Positions 7,951 through 16,127 of a stretch of DNA of 64,000 bases are shown piece after piece; the first letter of the stretch is position 1, and each line of letters starts with the position of its first letter. The stretch covers positions 124,001 through 188,000 of the forward strand of contig NZ_WRXN01000009.1 of the NCBI RefSeq assembly GCF_009758205.1, given 5' to 3'. Origin of the DNA: Chitinophaga tropicalis (lineage in GTDB: Bacteria > Bacteroidota > Bacteroidia > Chitinophagales > Chitinophagaceae). The notes under the pieces are model-generated. The model was not told the origin of the DNA, did no database searches, and was given only the letters and a program-made list of their open reading frames with translations. A program made the translations under genes and the position numbers.

Positions 7951-8793
7951 ATGAAAGACTATCAACAGGTATTATTCCCTTACGCATATAACATTCTCGG
8001 ATCGGCAGAAGATGCCAGAGACGCGGTGCAGGATGTGCTATCCAATTATTTTTCGGCAGACCGGCAAGGTATCGAGAATGAAACAGGCTATCTCGTAAAA
8101 AGCGTTATCCATCAGTCTATCAATATCAAGAATAAAAAGAAAGCCGTTCCATACGATCCTGTATGGTTACCGGAACCTATAGCTACTGAAGAGGCTGATC
8201 AGGACATGCACCTGCGGGACATAGGTTCTTATTCAATGCTGATATTGCTGGAACAACTCAATCCGAAAGAAAGGGCGGTATTTATCCTGAAAGAAGGTTT
8301 TGGGTATTCTCATGAAGAAATAGCAAGTGTTATTTCCGGTACAGTGGAAATGTCCAGGAAGTTGTTAAGCAGGGCTAAAGCCAAGCTGGAACAATCCCGT
8401 CAGCCCATGAAGCTACTGAACAGTAAAAATGCAGCTGCCAGGCTGCTGGACCAATACCTGAACGCTATCAGGGGAGGTGATGTAAAAACGTTGGAAGGGC
8501 TCTTGTCTAAAGACATAAAATTTGTTGCAGATGGTGGTCCTCACCTGAATGTTGTGAAGAAGCTCTGTACCGGTACACAGGAAGTGGCAGATCTGCTGGT
8601 TTTTGTATACAACAAATATCAATCTAAGTCTACTGTTGTTGAAGCCACTATCAATCATCAGCCGGCGTTACTGTATTACAATGCCGGTGTGTTATACGCC
8701 TGCCAGGTGTTCACAATAGCGGAAGATAACAGCATTCTCCAGATAAGTACTGTACTGGACCCGGAAAAACTGAAACATATACATCTGAATTAA
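7951..8793 (+). CDS. ECF41-type RNA polymerase sigma factor with SnoaL-like C-terminal domain
   Basis: A 280-residue sigma factor. Residues 5-60 are region 2 (AYNILGSAEDARDAVQDVL) and about 95-150 region 4 (LNPKERAVFILKEGFGYSHE). ECF41 marks are WLPEP at 72-76 in the linker and a fused SnoaL/NTF2-like domain from about 157 to 280 with DGG at 194-196. In this group the C-terminal domain replaces a separate anti-sigma factor and tunes activity. Both nearby TGTCACG-N16-TGTC sites match the group's promoter type. It forms an operon with ridA, and the CMD gene usually next to it lies 2.3 kb upstream under its own copy of the promoter. Its inducing signal is unknown. Confidence 0.92.
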   Translation: MKDYQQVLFPYAYNILGSAEDARDAVQDVLSNYFSADRQGIENETGYLVKSVIHQSINIKNKKKAVPYDPVWLPEPIATEEADQDMHLRDIGSYSMLILLEQLNPKERAVFILKEGFGYSHEEIASVISGTVEMSRKLLSRAKAKLEQSRQPMKLLNSKNAAARLLDQYLNAIRGGDVKTLEGLLSKDIKFVADGGPHLNVVKKLCTGTQEVADLLVFVYNKYQSKSTVVEATINHQPALLYYNAGVLYACQVFTIAEDNSILQISTVLDPEKLKHIHLN

Positions 8794-8799
8794 TACGAT

Positions 8800-8832
8800 A
8801 GGAGATGCCTGTTCTAGTAGCAGGTATCTCCT
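8800..8832. terminator. Bidirectional terminator between sigma factor and HxlR genes
   Basis: AGGAGATGCCTG at 8800-8811 pairs with CAGGTATCTCCT at 8821-8832 with one mismatch. It lies between two convergent genes and contains the HxlR stop codon. There is no strong U-tract on either side, so termination efficiency is uncertain. Confidence 0.55.
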
Positions 8833-9155
8833 TCCAGTTTCATCTGCTTCTCTCCCCAGACACGGAGGTGATTAATAAAAGGCAGCAGCTCCTTCCCGGT
8901 TTCTGTCAGCGAATATTCTACCCTGGGCGGTACCTCATGATGTACCGTACGCAATACCAGCCCGTCTTCCTCCAGCTCACGCAGGGTCTGCGTCAGCATC
9001 TTGGGTGTAATACCCTGCACTATTCTTCTTAATTCCCCGTAGCGAAGAATATTATTATCATTCAGATACCATATAATGCGCCCTTTATATTTACCGCCAA
9101 TGCGCTGAAAAGCGTAGTCTACTGCACAACTGGCCGGGTTAAGTTTTTTGTTCAT
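8814..9155 (-). CDS. HxlR-family transcriptional regulator
   Basis: A 113-residue winged-helix DNA-binding protein. The signature runs IGGKYKGRIIWYLNDNNILR, then RRIVQGITPKMLTQTLRELE (recognition helix) and the wing VHHEVPPRVEYSLTETGKEL. A cysteine at residue 10 (PASCAVDYAF) is in the position used for thiol sensing in some family members, so sensing of aldehydes or oxidants is possible. The ATG at 9155 was chosen; a longer frame would need a TTG at 9197. It is divergent from the metallo-beta-lactamase-fold gene at 9276, its likely target, with an inverted repeat between them. Confidence 0.9.
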   Translation of the reverse strand: MNKKLNPASCAVDYAFQRIGGKYKGRIIWYLNDNNILRYGELRRIVQGITPKMLTQTLRELEEDGLVLRTVHHEVPPRVEYSLTETGKELLPFINHLRVWGEKQMKLEGDTCY

Positions 9156-9187
9156 GATGAAAATTTTTTCTCCCTGATTATCAACAT

Positions 9188-9215
9188 TAGTATACAATTG
9201 GTGACCTGGATACTA
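9188..9215. promoter_or_regulatory. Inverted repeat between HxlR and MBL-fold genes, candidate operator
   Basis: TAGTAT at 9188-9193 and ATACTA at 9210-9215 are perfect inverted arms with a 16-base spacer, giving a 22-base centre-to-centre distance that fits a winged-helix dimer on one face of the DNA. It lies in the 120-base divergent gap. Assignment to the HxlR protein is inferred from position. Confidence 0.4.
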
Positions 9216-9275
9216 AAAAGTGCATACTTGCTGTAAAGATAAGATGCAGGTATTTTCGTCACAAATACTAAATCA

Positions 9276-10253
9276 ATGAACAGAAGAGATGTGATACGTA
9301 CCGCTGCACTGGCAGGACTGGCTGCGGCGCTGCCGGGTATTGCCCTTTCAAAGGCAAAGACAGGAGTTATAAAAAAGAATGCAGGATACTACAGGTTCAA
9401 CCTTGGAGAACTTGAACTGGTATCTGTAACGGATGGGCATATACCGGTAAAACCATTACAACCGGTTATTGCACCGGGAATACCGGCAGAACTTGTTAAC
9501 AAAGAACTGGAGACTGATTTTCTACCTGCAGGAGAATCTGACTTTGCCATCAATGTACTGGTAATAAAACAAAACAACAGGGTAATACTGATAGACGCAG
9601 GCAGTGGATCAGTGATGGGCGATATTGCCGGCCGCTTCGTGGAGAACCTTACTGCCGCCGGTATAAAGACCACAGATGTAACAGATATAGTGATCACGCA
9701 TATGCATGGAGACCATATCGGCGGGCTGCTAAGTGCAGATGGCAGCCATGTTTTTCCCCGGGCCGCATATTACCTGCCTGCAAAAGAACATGCCTTCTGG
9801 AGTACGGCTCATCCGGATTTTTCCAGGCGTAAAAGCCCTCATCCTGATTGGGATAAAGGAGGCCTGGCCACAGCGCAGAAAACGCTGGAAGCCTTAAAAG
9901 AGAAAGTGTACCTGTACCAGGATGGGGATATATTGCTGGATTGCCTTGAACCCCGTACTGTGCCCGGGCATACGCCGGGACATAGTATCATCACTATCCG
10001 GTCCGGGGGAGAAACACTGGTGCATATTGCAGATACGGTCCATTCTCCGTTGTTACTGGCACATCCTGAATGGGGAACAGAATGGGATACTGATTTTGAA
10101 CAGGGCATTACATCCCGTAAAAGTGTTTTAAAGGAGCTGGCAGAGAAAAGACTGACCATATACGGTTATCATCTCCCCTGGCCTGGAATAGGACATATAC
10201 GCAGCAGAAATGACGGATTTGAATGGGTACCCCGGCCAGTGTTCACCCCCTGA
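9276..10253 (+). CDS. Exported MBL-fold metallohydrolase (lactonase-like)
   Basis: A 325-residue zinc hydrolase. The N-terminus MNRRDVIRTAALAGLAAALP has a twin-arginine signal, so it is probably exported folded with its metals. The metal-binding motif is HMHGDHIGG with His142, His144, Asp146 and His147. The next ligand is in HTPGHS, and the closing histidine is probably in GYHLPWPGIG. This arrangement is common to AHL-lactonase-like and related MBL enzymes; the substrate cannot be decided from sequence. The divergent HxlR regulator suggests substrate-induced control. Its stop codon directly abuts that of the convergent YggS gene. Confidence 0.88.
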   Translation: MNRRDVIRTAALAGLAAALPGIALSKAKTGVIKKNAGYYRFNLGELELVSVTDGHIPVKPLQPVIAPGIPAELVNKELETDFLPAGESDFAINVLVIKQNNRVILIDAGSGSVMGDIAGRFVENLTAAGIKTTDVTDIVITHMHGDHIGGLLSADGSHVFPRAAYYLPAKEHAFWSTAHPDFSRRKSPHPDWDKGGLATAQKTLEALKEKVYLYQDGDILLDCLEPRTVPGHTPGHSIITIRSGGETLVHIADTVHSPLLLAHPEWGTEWDTDFEQGITSRKSVLKELAEKRLTIYGYHLPWPGIGHIRSRNDGFEWVPRPVFTP

Positions 10254-10931
10254 TCAATACCTGGCGCCAAAGAGCATACTGCCTATACGCACCATAGTAC
10301 TGCCTTCTTCGAGAGCAATGGGATAGTCGCCGCTCATGCCTGTTGAAAGTTCTTTAAAATCGTCTGTGCCGGGGAAGAAGCATGCTTTCAGGCTTTTACG
10401 CAGTTCATTCAGATGGCGGAACTCATTCCTTACCTGCTGCAGATCATCTGTATTGCTGGCCATGCCCATCAGCCCTGCAATACGGATATTGGACAGGCTG
10501 CCCGCCTGTTCCTTATACTGGTCCAGCAGTTGTTCCAGCTCTTTTTCACTAAGGCCGAATTTTGTTTCTTCGACAGCAATATGCACCTGCAGCAGGCAAC
10601 TGATAACACGTTGGTGCTTTGCTGCCTGTTTATTGATCTCCTGTAGCAGCTTGAAGCTGTCTACGGCATGGATCATAGATACAAAAGGCGCTATATATTT
10701 TACTTTGTTGGATTGCAGGTGACCTATGAAGTGCCATTCTATATCAGCAGGCAGTACTGCTTGTTTTTCCTGGAGCTCCTGTACATAGTTCTCTCCGAAA
10801 ATGCGCTGTCCGGCATTGTATAATGCCTGGATATCAGCTGGCGGCTTTATTTTGGAAACGGCTACCAGTTTTGCATGATAAGGTTTCAGCTGGTCTGTGA
10901 TCTGTTGAAAAGCAGGTAAATTGACTGACAT
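10254..10931 (-). CDS. yggS: YggS-family PLP homeostasis protein
   Basis: A 225-residue cytoplasmic PLP-binding protein of the alanine-racemase-like TIM-barrel family (YggS/PROSC). It buffers pyridoxal phosphate and affects amino-acid and keto-acid pools; no catalytic activity is known. The PLP lysine is in AVSKIKP, followed by the family blocks FGENYVQELQEK, WHFIGHLQSNK, GLMGMAS and LSTGMSGDYPIA with the phosphate-binding IRIGSMLFG. Length is normal. It is convergent with the MBL-fold gene with no bases between the stops (TGATCA holds both). Upstream lie a hairpin repeat and an 11-bp tandem repeat. Confidence 0.95.
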   Translation of the reverse strand: MSVNLPAFQQITDQLKPYHAKLVAVSKIKPPADIQALYNAGQRIFGENYVQELQEKQAVLPADIEWHFIGHLQSNKVKYIAPFVSMIHAVDSFKLLQEINKQAAKHQRVISCLLQVHIAVEETKFGLSEKELEQLLDQYKEQAGSLSNIRIAGLMGMASNTDDLQQVRNEFRHLNELRKSLKACFFPGTDDFKELSTGMSGDYPIALEEGSTMVRIGSMLFGARY

Positions 10932-10945
10932 GCCACAAAAATATA

Positions 10946-10979
10946 AAAAATTGCTTTCGCCTCCGGTGAAAGCAATTTT
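10946..10979. repeat. Dispersed hairpin repeat, copy 2
   Basis: Arms AAAATTGCTTTCGCC (10947-10961) and GGTGAAAGCAATTTT (10965-10979) pair with one wobble around a short loop. The core is shared with copies at 7416, 43448 and 49983. It lies just upstream of YggS and downstream of the acyl-CoA dehydrogenase on the same strand. It may terminate that transcript, with readthrough feeding YggS. Confidence 0.75.
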
Positions 10980-11008
10980 CCCTAAGAATATACCTGATTA
11001 ACGCCTCC

Positions 11009-11074
11009 TTTCAAGTATGGTTCAAGTATCTTTCAAGCATGTCTTAAGCATGTTTAAAGCATGTTTAATGTATG
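11009..11074. repeat. Six tandem 11-bp repeats
   Basis: Six consecutive 11-base units: TTTCAAGTATG, GTTCAAGTATC, TTTCAAGCATG, TCTTAAGCATG, TTTAAAGCATG and TTTAATGTATG. The consensus is TTTMAAGYATG. The array is phased at one helical turn and lies between the stop of the acyl-CoA dehydrogenase and the hairpin upstream of YggS. It could be an array of protein-binding half sites or a slippage product. Confidence 0.85.
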
Positions 11075-11118
11075 TATTGCGGTACCACTTTTGCACCACA
11101 GTACTTTCTCTATGCAGC

Positions 11119-12258
11119 TTATCCCAATATGGCACGCCCTATTACAATACGTTGTACTTCACTGGTACCTTCATAGATCTGTGTGATCTTGGCATCTCTC
11201 ATCAGGCGTTCTACATGGTACTCTTTCACATAACCATACCCGCCATGTACCTGTACAGCTTCCGTAGTAACCCACATAGCAGTTTCTGACGCAAATACCT
11301 TCGCCATAGAACCGCTGAGGGTATAATCCAGGTGCTGGTCTTTTTCCCTTGCTGCTTTCAGGCATAAAAGGCGGGAAGCCTCTATGCGGGTAGCCATATC
11401 TGCCAGTTTAAACTGTATAGCCTGATGCTGACTGATCTCCTTACCAAATGCCTTACGCTGTTTGGCGTATTTTACTGCCAGTTCATAAGCTCCGCTGGCA
11501 ATACCCAGCGCCTGGGAAGCGATACCAATCCTTCCGCCGGCCAGTGTTTTCATGGCAAATTTAAACCCAAAGCCATCCTCTCCTATCCTGTTCTTCTTAG
11601 GAACTTTTACATCCTGGAACATGATGCTGTGCGTATCACTTCCACGGATACCCAGTTTATTCTCTTTAGCTCCCACAACAATGCCGGGGCTGTTCTTTTC
11701 TACGATAAGCGCATTGATACCTTTGCTGCCTTTGTCTGCATGGGTCTGGGCAATAAGCAGGTATACACTGGCTGTATTGCCGTTGGTGATCCAGTTCTTG
11801 GTACCGTTCACCAGGTAATAATCTCCTTTATCTTCTGCGGTAGTACGCTGGGAAGTGGCATCGGACCCGGCTTCCGGCTCGCTGAGCAGGAAAGCGCCTG
11901 TGATCTCACCTTTTGCCAGCGGTACCAGGTATTGTTGTTTCTGTTCTTCTGTGCCGAAAGTTTCCAGTCCCCAGCAAACCAGGGAATTGTTCACACTCAT
12001 GCAAACAGAGGTAGAAGCATCTATTTTGGAGATCTCTTCCATTGCAAGTACATAAGATACTGTATCCAGTCCTGCGCCCCCGTATTTAGGGTCTACCATC
12101 ATACCGAGGAAGCCCAGTTCTCCCAGTTTTTTGATCTGTTCTGCGGGGTACTGTTGTTTTTCATCTCTTTCAATAACACCGGGTAAAAGTTCGCTGACAG
12201 CAAAATCTCTGGCTGCCTTTTGTATCATGAGGTGTTCTTCCGTTAATTGAAAATCCAT
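11119..12258 (-). CDS. Acyl-CoA dehydrogenase
   Basis: A 379-residue FAD enzyme that introduces the alpha-beta double bond in acyl-CoA during fatty-acid oxidation. The start MDFQLTEEHLMIQKAARDFA is typical of short/medium-chain members. FAD-binding segments include SEPEAGSDATSQRT and NGTKNWITNG. The catalytic glutamate is in IYEGTSEVQRIVIGR, at the position of bacterial butyryl-CoA-type enzymes. The ATG at 12258 was chosen; eight extra residues from a TTG at 12282 are unlikely. The chain-length preference is not certain. An enoyl-CoA hydratase for the next beta-oxidation step is at 29756. Confidence 0.95.
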   Translation of the reverse strand: MDFQLTEEHLMIQKAARDFAVSELLPGVIERDEKQQYPAEQIKKLGELGFLGMMVDPKYGGAGLDTVSYVLAMEEISKIDASTSVCMSVNNSLVCWGLETFGTEEQKQQYLVPLAKGEITGAFLLSEPEAGSDATSQRTTAEDKGDYYLVNGTKNWITNGNTASVYLLIAQTHADKGSKGINALIVEKNSPGIVVGAKENKLGIRGSDTHSIMFQDVKVPKKNRIGEDGFGFKFAMKTLAGGRIGIASQALGIASGAYELAVKYAKQRKAFGKEISQHQAIQFKLADMATRIEASRLLCLKAAREKDQHLDYTLSGSMAKVFASETAMWVTTEAVQVHGGYGYVKEYHVERLMRDAKITQIYEGTSEVQRIVIGRAILG

Positions 12259-12493
12259 GGAATTTGGTTTATTCTGTTCCAAATCTATTTTTTAATGCCC
12301 ATGTAAAAAAATACAAGGTTCAAAATTGATCTTTATCCATCATTCCACAGAAAATATTAAAGATTATTTGAAGATACAGCGTCCTTATTGCAATAGTTTT
12401 ATCGTTTACCGCAAGTGAATATACGCCTCAACAATAGGGTGCGCCGGCAATTCTGTTAAAATCCTGTAGCTTGCTGATGGACAACTACCTTTT

Positions 12494-13441
12494 ATGAAAA
12501 ATATAAAGATCATTGAGGTTAAATCGGAAATAGGGGCAGGCACCCGTGGCGCCAGCCTGGGTGTGGAAGCAATCAAGATCGCTGCATTGGATTTCATGAG
12601 CAACTTTTTTGTACATTTCCCTACAGAAGCGATAGAAACAGAGAATAAACTGCTGTTCGAACCTATAGAATCCCCATACGCCAAACGTATTAAAGGAACC
12701 CTGACCCTCTATGACAGGATCAGCAAAAGCGTATGTGAGACTGTAAAAGCCAATTGGTTCCCTGTAGTATTATCCGGCGATCACAGTACTGCCGGCGCCA
12801 CGATTGCGGGGCTGAAAATGGCCCGTCCCAATGCAAAGCTGGGGGCTATCTGGATAGATGCGCATGCAGACCTGCATACGCCATATACTACTCCTTCCGG
12901 CAATATGCACGGTATGCCGGTAGCCATTTCCATTGCTGAAGATAATATTGACTGTAAGGTGCATGAAGTGGACGATAATACTATAAAAAGCTGGGAGGCG
13001 CTGAAGAACGTAGGGAATATCGCACCTAAAATATTACCTGAGGATATTGTTTTCATCTCCCTGCGGGACTATGAAAAAGAAGAAGAGCACCTGATCAAGA
13101 GCTATGGGATGAAAGTGATCACTACTAATGAAGTGAGAAGAAAAGGGCCGGAACAGATTGCCAGGTCCGTATTCCGCTATCTGAGTGATTGCGAGTATAT
13201 CTATGTATCATTTGATGTGGACAGCCTGGACGCCTCTATATCCAAAGGTACCGGTACTCCGGTCACCAATGGATTAAGAGAACGTGAAGCAGAAGATCTT
13301 ATCGCCAAATTTATGCAGCACCGTAAGATCTGCTGCTTCGAGATAACAGAGGTAAATCCCACGCTGGATAAAGAAAACCTGATGGCTGAAATAGCCTTCA
13401 ATATCCTTCAGCGAAGTGTGAACGTACTGTTGCTTAATTAA
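12494..13441 (+). CDS. Arginase/ureohydrolase-family enzyme
   Basis: A 315-residue manganese hydrolase. Metal ligands are present in order: GDHSTAG, DAHADLHTP and SFDVDSLDAS. These match the arginase-agmatinase-formimidoylglutamase family. GNMHGMPVA after the second motif favours arginase (arginine to ornithine and urea), while the SLDAS variant of the usual D-P end is a small departure. The likely role is arginine catabolism in the cytoplasm. The upstream gap of 235 bases is shared with the divergent acyl-CoA dehydrogenase; TACCTTTT just before the start resembles a -7 element. No other arginine-pathway gene is near. Confidence 0.85.
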   Translation: MKNIKIIEVKSEIGAGTRGASLGVEAIKIAALDFMSNFFVHFPTEAIETENKLLFEPIESPYAKRIKGTLTLYDRISKSVCETVKANWFPVVLSGDHSTAGATIAGLKMARPNAKLGAIWIDAHADLHTPYTTPSGNMHGMPVAISIAEDNIDCKVHEVDDNTIKSWEALKNVGNIAPKILPEDIVFISLRDYEKEEEHLIKSYGMKVITTNEVRRKGPEQIARSVFRYLSDCEYIYVSFDVDSLDASISKGTGTPVTNGLREREAEDLIAKFMQHRKICCFEITEVNPTLDKENLMAEIAFNILQRSVNVLLLN

Positions 13442-13515
13442 CAATATTCCCTGCCAGCTGTCTTATCCAGGTAGCATTGCAATTAAAGGGCTGGTTGATC
13501 TTCTTCATCATAATA

Positions 13516-16125
13516 TCATGGATTATTCTTCATCTTGATCAGGTTGGCAATAAGACCGGTCCATCCTGTCTGGTGAGAAGCTCCCAGCCCTTTACCATTA
13601 TCACCATGAAAATATTCATGGAATAGGACCAGGTCTTTAAAATGAGGATCTGTCTGCATCTTTTCATTGAAACCGGCTACAGGTCTTCTGCCGTTTTCAT
13701 CTTTCAGGAAGATCTTCAGTAACCTGCCGGCCAGCGCGGTTCCCACTTCTTTCAATGAAAGGTAATTGCCACTGCCTGTAGGATATTCTATCCTGAAATC
13801 ATCAGAATAGAAATAGTGGAATTTGCGCAGGCTTTCTATCATAACAAAGTTCATCTGCACCCATACAGGGCCCCGCCAGTTGGAGTTGCCGCCGTATGTA
13901 TAGGTATTGCTTTCTCCGGGTGTGTAACCTACTGTTAACTCCACGCCTCCTTCCTTCACACAGTAGGGATTATCCTGATATTCTTTGGATAATGATCTTA
14001 CGCCATAGTCACTGAGAAATTCCTTTTCATTCAGCATACGTTTCAGCAGGCGTTTCATACGGTGACCACGCAGCAAACTAAGCAGGTGTTTATTTTCCTT
14101 TCCTTCCTCATACCAGCGTGACACCAGTCTGGCCAGATCCGGCCGATGGCGCAGGAACCAGGACATGTGTTTTTCAAATTCGGGGTTATTGTCCAGTGTA
14201 TCCTTGTTGATGACCTCTACGGCAAAAAGGGGGATCAGTCCCACCATACTGTTTATCTTCAGTTTGATGATACGGTTATCTACAGTGCGGATCTGGTCAT
14301 AATAAAACTCTTCCTCTTCATCCCACAGTCCACCCTGTCCTTCTCCCATGCTGGCCATAGCACCGGCAATGTAAAGGAAGTGCTCGAAGAATTTAGTGGC
14401 CATGCTGGTGTATACCTTATTGAAAGTGGCCAGTTCCAGGGAGATGTGCAGCATATTCAGCGCGTACATAGCCATCCAGCTGGTAGCATCTGCCTGTTCT
14501 TCCCTTGCTCCGCCGGGTAATGGTTTACCCCGGTCATATGCACCTATATTATCCAGGCCCAGGAAACCGCCTTCAAAGATGTTGCTGCCGTTGCTGTCCT
14601 TGCGGTTCACCCACCATGTAAAGTTGATCAGCAGCTTATGGAAGATCATTTCCAGGAAAGCATAATCCTTTTTGCCTTTCAGGGCCGCATCCTGCTTAAA
14701 TACACGATAGGCTGCACCGGCATGCACCGGAGGGTTGACATCACCTAACGCCCATTCATATGCGGGGAATTCACCTGAAGGATTCATATACCATTCTTCT
14801 GTCAGCATCATGAGCTGTTGCTTGGCAAAGTCCGGGTCTATCATGGCAATGGTCACACAGTGAAAGGCGAGGTCCCATGCCGCATACCAGGGGAACTCCC
14901 ATTTATCCGGTACGGAGATGATATCTTCATTATACAACTGTTTCCAGTTCTTATTGCGGCCGTTCCAGCGTTCTCCCGGTGGTGGCGGACCGGCAGGATC
15001 GCCATCCAGCCATTGCTGTACTTTATAGGAATAGAACTGTTTACACCATAGCATGCCGGCAAATGCCTGCCGTTGTACAAGTCTTTCGTCCTCGTTACTG
15101 ATATCTTTCTGAATGTCTCTGTAAAATTCATTTGCACAATCCACCTGTGCATTAAAGAGCTGGTCAAAGCCTTCCAGCGGGTTTTCAAGTTGCCGGTCAG
15201 ACAGGCGCAGCTGTAACGTGCAGGATCCCTGCGCTGGTACTGTCAGGTTATAATGTACAGCAGCTTTGGTGCCTTTCTTTTCCGGGTTGACAGTAGGAGC
15301 GCCATGAATGATATGATCGTTGATGCCATCCTTTGCATAAGGAGTAACGCCGGGATAATTATATAACCGTTGGTTGTTGCTTTCATTCTCACAGAACATT
15401 GTCTCTCCTTTCCCGTCATGATAGAGATATTGTACGGCCATTTTGTTATGGTCCAGCCGGATGGCGCCGGCGCCGGCATCCCACAGGGATGGTTTATAGT
15501 CCCAGCGCCCCCAGGCCCAGGTATTCCTGAACCATACGGTAGGCAGTACATGCAGGGGGGCATCCTGTTTGCCGCGGTTATGTATGGTGATCTTTACGAG
15601 GATATCTTCGGGAGATGCTTTTGCGTATTCTACAAATACATCGAAGTATTCATCATTATTGAATATACCTGTGTCTATGATCTCAAATTCTTCCTGTTCT
15701 TTAGACCTGCGGCCATTCTCACCTACCAGCCACTGGTAGGGGTATTCCTGCTGCGGGTACTTATAGAGCATTTTCATATAGGAATGCGTGGGTGTGGCAT
15801 CCAGGTAATAATACAGTTCCTTTACGTCTTCACCATGATTCCCCTGATCGTTTGAAAGGCCGAAAAAGCGTTCTTTCAGGATAGGATCTTTCCTGTTCCA
15901 GAGGGCGAGTGAGAAGCAGAGCAGCTGTTTTTCATCACAAATACCGGCAATACCTTCTTCTCCCCAGCGCCATGCCTTACTGCGCGCCATGTCATGAGTG
16001 GTAAAATTCCAGGCATCACCGTTTGTGCTGTAGTCTTCGCGGACAGTGCCCCATTGCCTGTCGCTCACATAAGATCCCCATTTCTTCCATCCTGGCTGTT
16101 GTAATCTTTCTTGTTCTTTGTTCAT
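13516..16125 (-). CDS. GH63/MGH1-like glucosidase
   Basis: An 869-residue hydrolase with an (alpha/alpha)6-barrel, of the type annotated as glucosidase in GH63 and related to mannosylglycerate hydrolases. Features seen: the N-terminal block WKKWGSYVSDRQWGTVREDY, the middle WEFPWYAAWDLAFHC with a likely catalytic acid, the C-terminal GGNSNWRGPVWVQMNF, and the end FHEYFHGDNGKGLGA. There is no signal peptide, so it acts in the cytoplasm, probably on glucosides or stored disaccharides. The ATG at 16125 is chosen, two bases after the stop of the DUF3810 gene, showing cotranscription. Exact substrate unknown. Confidence 0.88.
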   Translation of the reverse strand: MNKEQERLQQPGWKKWGSYVSDRQWGTVREDYSTNGDAWNFTTHDMARSKAWRWGEEGIAGICDEKQLLCFSLALWNRKDPILKERFFGLSNDQGNHGEDVKELYYYLDATPTHSYMKMLYKYPQQEYPYQWLVGENGRRSKEQEEFEIIDTGIFNNDEYFDVFVEYAKASPEDILVKITIHNRGKQDAPLHVLPTVWFRNTWAWGRWDYKPSLWDAGAGAIRLDHNKMAVQYLYHDGKGETMFCENESNNQRLYNYPGVTPYAKDGINDHIIHGAPTVNPEKKGTKAAVHYNLTVPAQGSCTLQLRLSDRQLENPLEGFDQLFNAQVDCANEFYRDIQKDISNEDERLVQRQAFAGMLWCKQFYSYKVQQWLDGDPAGPPPPGERWNGRNKNWKQLYNEDIISVPDKWEFPWYAAWDLAFHCVTIAMIDPDFAKQQLMMLTEEWYMNPSGEFPAYEWALGDVNPPVHAGAAYRVFKQDAALKGKKDYAFLEMIFHKLLINFTWWVNRKDSNGSNIFEGGFLGLDNIGAYDRGKPLPGGAREEQADATSWMAMYALNMLHISLELATFNKVYTSMATKFFEHFLYIAGAMASMGEGQGGLWDEEEEFYYDQIRTVDNRIIKLKINSMVGLIPLFAVEVINKDTLDNNPEFEKHMSWFLRHRPDLARLVSRWYEEGKENKHLLSLLRGHRMKRLLKRMLNEKEFLSDYGVRSLSKEYQDNPYCVKEGGVELTVGYTPGESNTYTYGGNSNWRGPVWVQMNFVMIESLRKFHYFYSDDFRIEYPTGSGNYLSLKEVGTALAGRLLKIFLKDENGRRPVAGFNEKMQTDPHFKDLVLFHEYFHGDNGKGLGASHQTGWTGLIANLIKMKNNP

Positions 16126-16127
16126 TA

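Noticed and set aside
9156..9197. Longer N-terminus for the HxlR regulator
   Set aside because: It would need a TTG start and adds no part of the HxlR domain.
11009..11074. CRISPR-like array
   Set aside because: The 11-bp units are contiguous without spacers, and there are no cas genes.
11425..12186. 253-residue open frame opposite the acyl-CoA dehydrogenase
   Set aside because: Shadow of a clear dehydrogenase gene; Cys/Phe-rich and without any family motif.
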